Positions 7,138-13,978 of a stretch of DNA of 16,068 nucleotides are shown here, in pieces. Made by a program: the position numbers and the translations under genes. Source of the stretch: Alcaligenaceae bacterium (lineage in GTDB: Bacteria > Pseudomonadota > Gammaproteobacteria > Burkholderiales > Burkholderiaceae_B); NCBI GenBank assembly GCA_947380655.1, contig CANCRX010000066.1, positions 1 through 16,068 of the forward strand, written 5' to 3'. Under the pieces are notes generated by a model. The model saw nothing but the letters and a program-made list of their open reading frames with translations, had not been told where the DNA came from and searched no databases. Numbering within the stretch: position 1 is the stretch's first letter; every line of letters starts with the position of its first letter.

Positions 7138-7761
7138 TTATTGATTGACGGGTGACTCAGGGTCGAGCAATAACGCCATAACATCTTTGATTTGTTGCTC
7201 TGTCAGTAAATCAAAATGCGCGAAACGAGGCATATTGCTGCAAGCGTTATAGGCTTTGGAGTTGTTAATCCTGTTCCACGTATATTCAAGTATTCCCTGA
7301 CTCGTACCACGCTGTTTGCCATAACTTGTAAGGGAAGGACCGATATTTCCATAAGAAATTTCTTTCTTATCTATCTGATGACAGTTATAACAACTGCCAC
7401 CATTAGGTGTTTTTAAGTTATCTGACCAGGTTGCGCCACGACCGCTTTGAGCAATCTTTTCCCCCTCTTTCCAATTGCCCAGGTATTTTCCATCTGAGGG
7501 GGGCTTAATCTCTGCAAGATTGGCGGCCTGCAACTCTACCAACTTAGCCTGACCTGCAGGCGACGCCTTAAACTTTTCATCCGAACAAAGTGCCTGAGTC
7601 GGATCTTGGTCAATACGATCCAGTTTAGCGATCCCCTCGGCTCTGAATCCTGATTTCATCACTGCTTGCAATGGTGCATCGACTTGCTGAGCATGTGAAA
7701 CGGAAAGAAATATCGCAGGAACAAAAAAGAGGCAGGCTTTGAGTAACGTCATCTTATGCAT
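7138..7761 (-). CDS. soxX: SoxX, c-type cytochrome subunit of SoxAX
   Basis: A 207-residue periplasmic monohaem cytochrome c with a signal peptide (about 1-24, ending SHAQ). The haem motif CYNCH is at 124-128, and the likely distal ligand is Met177 in SNMPRFAH; two further cysteines (59 and 174) could form a disulfide. SoxX pairs with SoxA to attach thiosulfate oxidatively to the SoxY cysteine. I chose ATG 7761 because GGAG lies 6 bases upstream; an in-frame ATG at 7773 has a poorer site and would place four extra residues ahead of the signal peptide. The N-terminal extension between signal and haem domain makes it longer than the smallest SoxX proteins, as in many Betaproteobacteria. It starts 22 bases after soxA. 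Confidence 0.95.
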   Translation of the reverse strand: MHKMTLLKACLFFVPAIFLSVSHAQQVDAPLQAVMKSGFRAEGIAKLDRIDQDPTQALCSDEKFKASPAGQAKLVELQAANLAEIKPPSDGKYLGNWKEGEKIAQSGRGATWSDNLKTPNGGSCYNCHQIDKKEISYGNIGPSLTSYGKQRGTSQGILEYTWNRINNSKAYNACSNMPRFAHFDLLTEQQIKDVMALLLDPESPVNQ

Positions 7762-7783
7762 TTTTATCTCCATGACCCTTCGA

Positions 7784-8584
7784 TTAGCGCTTCAAACCAG
7801 GCGTTTGAATGGTTCCGCCATCAGCTTTGGCAGCCATAAATATCGATACTGCGATAGTGACATCGGAGCCATAAATAGGGAACGGCATGCGTTGCTGACG
7901 AAAACAATCATTTAACCTTCGCTGCATCGTCCAAAATTCACCACTCGATACGCGATATGCAGGCCAGGAACCCCATCCCTCCGCAGCCCCCTTTTGTGTA
8001 GTCAGGTTTGGGAGATCCTGCAGGCGGATACGCTTGCCATCAGCAGAATGGCAAGAGGCGCAGGAAAAGTCCATTGGACCGCCTTGGAAATTAAATATTT
8101 TTTCTCCAATTGCAACCATCTCTTTTTCTTTTGGATGACTGGCAGAAACTTTAACTTTCATATCTTTTGAATGTGTCACAACATAAGCAACGATCGCTTC
8201 TATGTCTTTTCGTACACCTTTACCAAAAGATTCATTCACCACTGTTGCGCTTGGAATGCCTTGCAAGGTTTCCATGCATGTCATCAAGCGCGACTCAAGA
8301 TCCTGAACACGATCAGTATCTTTAAAATAGCGCGGTAATTGAGCCGAGGCGCCGTCCACAACACCAGGGCCTAAGCCCAAATCGCACTTTTCAAGCGTGG
8401 CGGATTTAGGCCCTGCTGGCTTAACCCACAACTCTTCACCTGCCATTTCATAAAGCTCAGAAGGATTGCCATCAGCAATCATTTCGCGATATTTTGCGAT
8501 TTCATCTGATGCGGTCTGAGCTGCAACCAGCATCGAAGTCGATACAAGAAGGCCTGCAATTGCGATGGTGATGATTTTTTTCAT
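7784..8584 (-). CDS. soxA: SoxA, catalytic haem subunit of SoxAX
   Basis: A 266-residue periplasmic cytochrome with a signal peptide (about 1-23, ending VAAQ). It carries a single haem motif CASCH (175-179); the N-terminal haem site of dihaem SoxA proteins is replaced by Cys67 and Cys103, which probably form a disulfide. Cys227 in DCFRQQRMPFP is the expected persulfidated axial haem ligand of the active site. With SoxX it couples thiosulfate to the SoxY carrier cysteine. The start at ATG 8584 has GAGGAG about 7 bases upstream, far better than the TTG at 8602. It lies between soxZ and soxX with short gaps, in the order Z-A-X. An ordinary one-haem SoxA. Confidence 0.96.
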   Translation of the reverse strand: MKKIITIAIAGLLVSTSMLVAAQTASDEIAKYREMIADGNPSELYEMAGEELWVKPAGPKSATLEKCDLGLGPGVVDGASAQLPRYFKDTDRVQDLESRLMTCMETLQGIPSATVVNESFGKGVRKDIEAIVAYVVTHSKDMKVKVSASHPKEKEMVAIGEKIFNFQGGPMDFSCASCHSADGKRIRLQDLPNLTTQKGAAEGWGSWPAYRVSSGEFWTMQRRLNDCFRQQRMPFPIYGSDVTIAVSIFMAAKADGGTIQTPGLKR

Positions 8585-8623
8585 TATTAGCTCCTCGGTC
8601 AAAAAAATTCCAATCTCAATCGA

Positions 8624-8935
8624 TCAGGAAATTTTTCCTTTATCCGTGCGCTTGTCGCCTTTGTTATCTACCCAGGTCACAACAACCTCGTCACCCTTAG
8701 CCGCACCCTTAAACTTGAAATTCAGAAATGGATCTTTAGAAATCGCAGGGCCGAACTGTGCAGAAAATACTGTCTTGTCTTTTACTGTCGCAACCAATGT
8801 CGTGATATGCCAAGCAGGCACCAGAGCGCCAGCCGCATCTTTGCGCAAGCCTGACTCCATATCGTGTTTCATCAAAATCTTCACATCTATTTCGCCGTCT
8901 TTTTCAGCAGCGCGAATGCGCATTGGATCTGCCAT
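8624..8935 (-). CDS. soxZ: SoxZ, carrier-complex subunit
   Basis: A 103-residue protein without signal peptide and without cysteine, of the beta-sandwich SoxZ family. It forms a heterodimer with SoxY and is thought to be carried across the membrane by SoxY's Tat signal. Recognisable parts are MRIRA near the N-terminus, the central VPAWHI segment and the C-terminal VVVTWVDNKGDK strand. The length matches the family. ATG 8935 is preceded by AAGGGG. It starts 44 bases after soxY and leads into soxA. Confidence 0.96.
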   Translation of the reverse strand: MADPMRIRAAEKDGEIDVKILMKHDMESGLRKDAAGALVPAWHITTLVATVKDKTVFSAQFGPAISKDPFLNFKFKGAAKGDEVVVTWVDNKGDKRTDKGKIS

Positions 8936-8979
8936 GTCTTTCCCCTTCGTTTATACGTAATCGGATTTAAAAGTAAGAA

Positions 8980-9432
8980 TTAACCGCCACAACCACCGAG
9001 GGTGACTTTAATTTCTTTGACCGCACTGAACCACTTGCCATCTGCTTTCACAAGAGCGTACACATTGGACGTTTGTCCCATCTTCACGCGTGTTGTGACA
9101 AATGCATCTGTTCCCGCGGGAATTTCAAATACGGCAGCCAAAGCACTAGGATTCTTCTCAACCAGAATAGCCATATTTGTTGCTTTCAGTGTTGTTGAAA
9201 TCCCTACTGGAACAACCGCACCGTTTTCTGCAATGTCAGGTGCTTTGATCGTGACAGCATCAGACGTAACCGGTTTTGTTCCATTCATCGCTTTAATCAC
9301 ATCATCAAGTGATTTTGCTTCAAACGCTGCTTTATTCCACTCCGCTGCTTCGGCATTGGAGATCAGTCCGGAGCTGGCCATCAGTGCAATCAAAGCAGTG
9401 AATTTAAGGGTATTTCTTCGTTGTAGGTTCAT
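8980..9432 (-). CDS. soxY: SoxY, thiosulfate/sulfur carrier
   Basis: A 150-residue periplasmic carrier ending in the family's flexible swinging arm, KVTLGGCGG; Cys148 is the residue to which thiosulfate is bound while the Sox enzymes act on it in turn. The N-terminus carries a Tat signal (QRRNTLKF at 4-11, then a hydrophobic stretch, cleavage near AEAAEW). A beta-sandwich domain follows. ATG 9432 has AGGAG six bases upstream. soxD precedes it by 40 bases and soxZ follows. All hallmarks are intact, so the carrier should be functional. Confidence 0.97.
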   Translation of the reverse strand: MNLQRRNTLKFTALIALMASSGLISNAEAAEWNKAAFEAKSLDDVIKAMNGTKPVTSDAVTIKAPDIAENGAVVPVGISTTLKATNMAILVEKNPSALAAVFEIPAGTDAFVTTRVKMGQTSNVYALVKADGKWFSAVKEIKVTLGGCGG

Positions 9433-9472
9433 GGTGACTCCTTGATAAATTCAGTAATAATTTTGTTAAAAA

Positions 9473-10567
9473 TCAGGAACCTTTCAGCATCCACTGAACA
9501 ATGATCCTGATATCGCTTTCGGGAATTTGTGGATGGGGTGGCATTGGAATAGTGCCCCAAGCTCCAGATCCGCCCTTTTGTACTTTTGTCACTAACTTTG
9601 AAAGAATATCTGGTTGATCTTTATATTTAGCAGATATTTCCGCAATCGACGGCCCCACCAATTTACTCGTCGCTGCATGGCAAGCATTGCAATTATTTTT
9701 CTTGAATACATCCAATGCATTGATCGATGCAGGAGCATGCACTTGAGTTTTAGAATCTGCTAACGCTAATGATTTTGGATCTGGCATAGCTTTAGGTGGT
9801 GGAACGGTTGAATTTATCCCACGATAAGGTCCGAAAATTCGATTCTGATCAGCAAGATTTCCATGAGCATTGCGCGCATAATCTGGTAATTCAGATGTTA
9901 TTTTTACTTCCGCAACACAATTAGTCATACATGCTTTGGCTGTAACATCTGGCTTGCCATTTGCATTCCACATTCCATGCTCTGTGGTCATACCATTACG
10001 GTTAGGCATGAGCTTTTGAACCTCTGCCATATTCTGATCACTGAGGGTGAAATCATCCGGAACGATTTCTGCCATACTCAGTACATAAGCTAGTACCGAA
10101 TATGTTTCCTCTGGAGTCAAACTACGGGGAGCATTCCAGGGCATTGCACGATAGATGTAATCATAAAGAGAAGATAGCGTAGCAACCTTCATGAGTGTTG
10201 TGCGCTGAGGTTGTTTGGGGTCTGTCAACGAAGCAACACGACCCGTTTTAATATCCTCGGCAGTTGTGCCACCAACGATCGGAGTGAACACTTCATTGGA
10301 TTCACCAAACGTACCGTGACAGCTCGCACATTTTGACTCCCAAACATTCTGGCCTTGATCAGCTGTGCCTGAACCTTTTGGAATACCCTTGAAATCAGGA
10401 CGAACATCGATATCCCATGCCGAGATTTCGGCTGGCGTTGCCGCTCTTCCTAAACCTGTAACTTTCACGGATTGTTGGGCTTGAGCATTGCTCGACAGCA
10501 ATAACACCAGCCCAAAAAAGGTAAAGCATGCCCATTGCAGGGATTTAGATTTAACCGACTTGGACAT
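9473..10567 (-). CDS. soxD: SoxD, dihaem cytochrome of sulfane dehydrogenase
   Basis: A 364-residue periplasmic dihaem cytochrome c with a signal peptide (about 1-30, ending AQA). The first haem motif is CASCH (80-84), with Met142 in AMPWNAP as likely distal ligand; the second is CNACH (293-297), with Met342 in IPMPPHP. A CxxxC pair lies between (213-217). SoxD takes electrons from the molybdenum subunit SoxC; together they oxidise the sulfane sulfur left on SoxY, gaining six electrons per sulfur. The frame stays open upstream to 10738, but ATG 10567 is the clear start: GGGGAGG lies about 7 bases before it and the signal peptide begins there. It overlaps the end of soxC by 17 bases, so translational coupling is likely. 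Confidence 0.95.
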   Translation of the reverse strand: MSKSVKSKSLQWACFTFFGLVLLLSSNAQAQQSVKVTGLGRAATPAEISAWDIDVRPDFKGIPKGSGTADQGQNVWESKCASCHGTFGESNEVFTPIVGGTTAEDIKTGRVASLTDPKQPQRTTLMKVATLSSLYDYIYRAMPWNAPRSLTPEETYSVLAYVLSMAEIVPDDFTLSDQNMAEVQKLMPNRNGMTTEHGMWNANGKPDVTAKACMTNCVAEVKITSELPDYARNAHGNLADQNRIFGPYRGINSTVPPPKAMPDPKSLALADSKTQVHAPASINALDVFKKNNCNACHAATSKLVGPSIAEISAKYKDQPDILSKLVTKVQKGGSGAWGTIPMPPHPQIPESDIRIIVQWMLKGS

Positions 10568-11918
10568 TGCTAACCTCCCCATTTGGGTTGATCTTCCATG
10601 ACTGAATTGCATTGTTGTGATAAATGGATCGTGTGCCTCGTACCTCGCGCAACAATCGATTAGTCGGCTGTACATAGTCTGTTTCATCAATCGCGCGGGA
10701 TTGAAGGATTGCTGGCGAACCATCCCAATCCCACTCAAAATTGAATCGTGTCACTGCTTTGCTCAGAACTGGCGACTCAAGTCGCGCTTCACGCCAGTTC
10801 TTCCCACCATCTACTGATATATCTACACGCTTTATCTTGCCACGACCAGACCAGGCCATCCCACTGATGTTGTAAAAACCTTTGTCCAATAACTGTTGAC
10901 CACCAGAGGGAGTTGTAATGACAGACTTGCACTCTTGAATCGAGGTGTACTGCCTGTGCAATCCATTTGGCATCAAGTCCATATAGTGAACGGCTTCATC
11001 TTTAGACGCATAGGGCATATCCCCTACTTCTATTCGCCTGAGCCATTTGACCGAACTCACACCCTGCACTCCCGGCACAAGTAATCGCAATGGATAGCCA
11101 TTTTCAGGGCGCAACATCTCTCCATTCATACCCCAAACTACCAGAGCATCACTCATTGCAGATTCGATAGGAACAGTTCTGGTCATCCCTGAGCCATCGC
11201 CTCCTTCTGCCAGAACAAACTTGCCTTTCTTTAAGTCCACTCCGCAATCATCGAGCAAAACAGAAAGAGGAACACCTGTAAATTCACTACATGAAAGCAT
11301 ACCGTGCGTGTATTGAACGGTCGGTACCGCCACGTTGCCCCATTCAAGTCCTGTATTGGCTCCGCACTCAATAAAATGAATTCGCGACACCGCAGGTAAA
11401 CGCATCAAGTCGCTCATGGTGTAGATTTTTTGTTGTGCAACAAGACCATTAATCATTAAGCGATGTTTTTCTGGATCAATGTCGTACCAGCCTTGATGGT
11501 GCCGTTCAAAATGCAAACCACTCGGAGTGATAATGCCAAACAACCCCTGCAATGGAGTAAATGCAACCGAGGCGGCAGAAACCCTAGTCAACCCAGGCGA
11601 CTCGCGTCTTTGCAGATTAACTTCATACTTTGACGGCACGCCATAAGGAAGCGCGGCAACAGGCTGTCCAAGCGTAGTTTGCCACACCTGTTTTTCTATG
11701 ATGACTGGGTCACCAAGGCTCTGAGCAGAGGCACTTTTTAATGCAAGACCTGCGGCAGCAGACAGACCAACAGCAGACAAGAAGCTATTACGTATAAAAC
11801 CTCTACGCGGTTCGTCAACTCCATTTATAGAAACTTGTTCAAGCAACTCAGTCCCGATAAAATTTTCAGGGGCGGCTCTCAACTTACCTAACTTCTTGGT
11901 GATGGAATTTGACTTCAC
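10551..11918 (-). CDS. soxC: SoxC, molybdenum sulfane dehydrogenase subunit
   Basis: A 455-residue member of the sulfite oxidase family and catalytic subunit of Sox(CD)2. The molybdenum-ligating Cys185 sits in HFIECGANTGLEWG, and the downstream oxidoreductase domain (VWGMNGEMLRPENGYPLRLLVPG) and C-terminal dimerisation domain (DVSVDGG-like ISVDGGKNW) are complete. The N-terminus has a Tat signal set unusually far in (RRGFIRNSFLSAVG, Arg38-Arg39), as often seen in SoxC. The start is GTG at 11918, with AAGGAG about 7 bases upstream; no better ATG lies before the Tat motif. It is the first gene of the leftward operon and its presence implies oxidation of thiosulfate to sulfate without sulfur globules. 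Confidence 0.95.
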   Translation of the reverse strand: MKSNSITKKLGKLRAAPENFIGTELLEQVSINGVDEPRRGFIRNSFLSAVGLSAAAGLALKSASAQSLGDPVIIEKQVWQTTLGQPVAALPYGVPSKYEVNLQRRESPGLTRVSAASVAFTPLQGLFGIITPSGLHFERHHQGWYDIDPEKHRLMINGLVAQQKIYTMSDLMRLPAVSRIHFIECGANTGLEWGNVAVPTVQYTHGMLSCSEFTGVPLSVLLDDCGVDLKKGKFVLAEGGDGSGMTRTVPIESAMSDALVVWGMNGEMLRPENGYPLRLLVPGVQGVSSVKWLRRIEVGDMPYASKDEAVHYMDLMPNGLHRQYTSIQECKSVITTPSGGQQLLDKGFYNISGMAWSGRGKIKRVDISVDGGKNWREARLESPVLSKAVTRFNFEWDWDGSPAILQSRAIDETDYVQPTNRLLREVRGTRSIYHNNAIQSWKINPNGEVSNVQVG

Positions 11919-11927
11919 TATGTCTCC

Positions 11928-11945
11928 TTCGCGATTACGCGCGAA
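11928..11945 (-). promoter_or_regulatory. soxC: Hairpin at the soxC ribosome site
   Basis: Inverted repeat TTCGCG (11928-11933) and CGCGAA (11940-11945) with a 6-base loop. In the mRNA the stem ends with AA, which are also the first two bases of the soxC ribosome site AAGGAG. A 6-bp stem with four G-C pairs in an otherwise AT-rich leader could hinder ribosome loading, or protect the 5' end. It stands out by base composition; its function is inferred. Confidence 0.45.
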
Positions 11946-12011
11946 AAACTTTCAAATAATTTGTCTTAGAAATAAGATATATTTTTTTTGGTTATAAGTT
12001 TATTATTTTAA

Positions 12012-12030
12012 GTAATATACAAAATTATTG
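12012..12030 (+). promoter_or_regulatory. Motif shared with the pdo/sqr promoter region
   Basis: GTAATATACAA here matches the minus strand of 1254-1264 exactly. The flanks continue similarly (AATTATTG here, ATTACTTG there). It lies 94 bases from the soxC start and 83 from the start of the rightward gene. A common regulator for both sulfur modules is one reading, but both regions are AT-rich and chance is not excluded. Confidence 0.3.
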
Positions 12031-12112
12031 ATTTTAAAAAAATACTTACAAACCCTACCTATAACGATTACTTAGTTAGGCTCGGGTATTTAATTACGAA
12101 ACAGAGGCATTC

Positions 12113-13012
12113 ATGAATAAAAATTTGTTAACTGATGCACAGGCTCTGATACCTTTGGTTAAAAGAAACAGGAGAGATTTTCTACGTGTAGCGACAAGCG
12201 TAGGAATATCTAGTGGATTTGCACTCGCCGCCCAACCTGTTTTGTCGCAAGCCATCAAAACTGATTTTGAGGGTATTGACAGCCAGGAAATCATGTTCAC
12301 TAGCGCACAAGCGCAAATTCCTGCCTATATGTCGAAGCCAAAAGACACAACAAATAAACTTCCTGTCATCATCATTGCAAGTGAAATATTTGGTGTCCAT
12401 GAGTACATCGCCGATGTCACAAGACGACTGGCCAAACAAGGGTATATGGCAATTGCGCCAGAGTTTTTTACGCGTGCAGGCGATCCTACAGAACTAGGAA
12501 CCGTTGCAGAAATAATGGAGAAGATTGTTTCCATCACTTCAGACAAACAAGTCATGCAGGATATTGAAGCGGCTATTGACTGGGCGGGTAAAAATGGAGG
12601 TGATATATCGCGAGTGGGTATAACTGGCTTTTGCTGGGGAGGACGAATCACGTGGCTAGCATGTGAGAATATAAAAGCGATTCGTGCTGGCGTCGCTTGG
12701 TACGGAAGACTGTTAGGCGATAAAAACTCAAACACACCTGAACACCCTATTGATCTGGTCTCAAGGTTGAGTGCGCCTGTACTCGGTTTGTATGGGGCTC
12801 AGGATACCGGAATTCCTGTACCAAGCATTAACGAGATGAAAAAAGCGCTAGCTTCTGTCGAAGCAAACAACGCGGCAAAAGAAAGCAGATTTGAAATTTA
12901 TCCTGATGCTCCACACGCGTTTCACGCTGATTATCGGGAGTCTTATAGAGCCGGTCCTGCACAAGACGGATGGAATCAACTACTTAAATGGTTTTCAACT
13001 CACGGCGTTTAA
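12113..13012 (+). CDS. Tat-exported dienelactone hydrolase-like protein
   Basis: A 299-residue alpha/beta-hydrolase of the dienelactone hydrolase family with an N-terminal twin-arginine signal (NRRDFLRVATSVG, residues 19-31, with cleavage near 47). Catalytic triad as in the family: Cys174 in GFCWGGR, Asp231 in LYGAQDTGIP and His268 in DAPHAFHADY; Glu91 in ASEIFGVHEYI is the usual contact that tunes the cysteine. Members hydrolyse cyclic lactones or esters; the true substrate of exported members is mostly unknown. ATG 12113 is preceded by AGAGG. It is read divergently from soxC, sharing the intergenic region, and ends against nudC. Export through Tat next to the sox operon is suggestive, but a link with sulfur chemistry is speculation. 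Confidence 0.88.
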   Translation: MNKNLLTDAQALIPLVKRNRRDFLRVATSVGISSGFALAAQPVLSQAIKTDFEGIDSQEIMFTSAQAQIPAYMSKPKDTTNKLPVIIIASEIFGVHEYIADVTRRLAKQGYMAIAPEFFTRAGDPTELGTVAEIMEKIVSITSDKQVMQDIEAAIDWAGKNGGDISRVGITGFCWGGRITWLACENIKAIRAGVAWYGRLLGDKNSNTPEHPIDLVSRLSAPVLGLYGAQDTGIPVPSINEMKKALASVEANNAAKESRFEIYPDAPHAFHADYRESYRAGPAQDGWNQLLKWFSTHGV

Positions 13013-13030
13013 GCGCAAGCACCAGCTGGA

Positions 13031-13068
13031 GATTGATGTAGCCTGATCACTGACAGGCTGCATCAATC
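13031..13068. terminator. Hairpin between convergent DLH-like gene and nudC
   Basis: Fifteen-base arms (13031-13045 and 13054-13068) with an 8-base loop pair perfectly apart from one G-U wobble in the rightward RNA (an A-C mismatch in the leftward RNA). It lies just after the DLH-like stop and overlaps the 3' end of nudC, whose TGA is in the loop. No T-tract follows on either side, so it is not a textbook intrinsic terminator. It may stabilise the 3' ends or end transcription with Rho. Confidence 0.5.
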
Positions 13069-13811
13069 AAGCGGCGAGCGATACTCACTGGATCAGGTAG
13101 TTTGGGCAGGTCATCTTTTGAAAACCAGGCGGCCGCTTCAATTTCATTCGGATCGATATTGATCTCTCCACCCGCATAGTCTGCAAAAAACGCCAGCATC
13201 AGAGAATTAGGGAATGGCCAAGGCTGACTCTGAAAATAGCGCAAATTGGTAATTTCAACGCCGACTTCCTCAAGTACTTCGCGCTTACAGCACTGTTCAA
13301 GCGTCTCGCCAGGTTCTACAAAGCCTGCCAGCGCACTAAACACACCAGGTTTGAAATGCGGGCTGCGACCGAGGAGAAGCTCATTACCGCGCTGAATCAA
13401 AATCATGACAGCAGGCGAGATACGTGGATAGGACACCATTCGGCAAGAAGGACATTCCATACCAAACTCAGTCGTCTTCTTAAACTGTACCGTACCGCAA
13501 CGACCGCAAAACCGATGATTTTTTTGCCAGTCCATTAACTGGGTGGCACGCCCAGCTAGAGTGAATGCTTCTTCACCTACTGCCCCGAACAAACTGCGTA
13601 CAGGCATGAGCTCGCCCTGCACATGACTGGGAATGCTATCTAAATCCAATGCATAGCAGGGTTTACCCTGCCATTGACCAATTAACAAAGCCTCAGGCGG
13701 ATGACCAAACTCAGCTGCACTACTGATAGGAAAAACATGCCCTGCTGAAGATTCTGTATGAACCAGCACTTGATTTTCAAAACGCAGCAGCCAGAAGCTA
13801 GATTCGCTCAT
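13047..13811 (-). CDS. nudC: NADH pyrophosphatase / RNA deNADding enzyme NudC
   Basis: A 254-residue Nudix hydrolase. The N-terminal domain is followed by a zinc ribbon with Cys102, Cys105, Cys120 and Cys123 (FCGRCG and ECPSC). The Nudix box runs from Gly163 to Val185 (GFVEPGE, then REVLEEVGV), and SQPWPFPNS at 195-203 is the array that marks NADH pyrophosphatases. The enzyme cleaves NADH to NMNH and AMP and removes NAD caps from RNA 5' ends. ATG 13811 has AGGA about 8 bases upstream. It seems to be a single-gene unit, convergent with the DLH-like gene and divergent from the monooxygenase-like gene. A housekeeping gene that marks the right border of the sulfur region. Confidence 0.95.
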   Translation of the reverse strand: MSESSFWLLRFENQVLVHTESSAGHVFPISSAAEFGHPPEALLIGQWQGKPCYALDLDSIPSHVQGELMPVRSLFGAVGEEAFTLAGRATQLMDWQKNHRFCGRCGTVQFKKTTEFGMECPSCRMVSYPRISPAVMILIQRGNELLLGRSPHFKPGVFSALAGFVEPGETLEQCCKREVLEEVGVEITNLRYFQSQPWPFPNSLMLAFFADYAGGEINIDPNEIEAAAWFSKDDLPKLPDPVSIARRLIDAACQ

Positions 13812-13978
13812 CGTGATTCCTGAAACTTGGGTCGAGATAAATTAGATTGACTAGAAATCTATGTATTAAATAAACAAATCACTTTAAAGTCTAAAGAACT
13901 AAAAAGTAAAGTTACTGAACATTGTATTCTTTAAAACCTAAGCGAATTTGTGAAGTATTTTTTTATTGAAAATTGAAC
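13812..13978. promoter_or_regulatory. Divergent intergenic region nudC / monooxygenase-like gene
   Basis: An AT-rich gap of 167 bases that should hold both promoters. It contains an inverted repeat TAGATT (13843-13848) and AATCTA (13856-13861) with a 7-base spacer, and the perfect 10-base palindrome ACTTTAAAGT (13881-13890). Either could be a regulator site; neither is strong enough to assign. No convincing ribosome site is visible before the rightward gene. Confidence 0.4.

Larger units (their letters stand above)
11919..12112. promoter_or_regulatory. Divergent promoter region soxC / DLH-like gene
   Basis: A 194-base, strongly AT-rich region that must drive the sox operon leftward and the dienelactone-hydrolase-like gene rightward. 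It holds a GC-rich hairpin next to the soxC ribosome site (11928-11945) and, further out, the sequence GTAATATACAAAATTATTG (12012-12030), whose first 11 bases also occur in the pdo/sqr promoter region. A wide-spaced pair TAAGTA (12009-12014) and TACTTA (12043-12048) is also present. The AT bias makes -10 calls unreliable and I make none. Confidence 0.55.

Noticed and set aside
8626..8639. Short hairpin AGGAAA/TTTCCT near the end of soxZ as a terminator
   Set aside because: Six weak base pairs with a 2-base loop inside coding sequence of a continuous operon; termination here would cut off soxA, soxX and soxB.
10568..10738. N-terminal extension of soxD into soxC
   Set aside because: It lies inside soxC coding sequence, has no ribosome site, and would bury the signal peptide 58 residues into the protein.
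13881..13890. Palindrome ACTTTAAAGT as a specific operator
   Set aside because: A 10-base AT-rich palindrome is likely by chance in this composition, with no second copy to support it.
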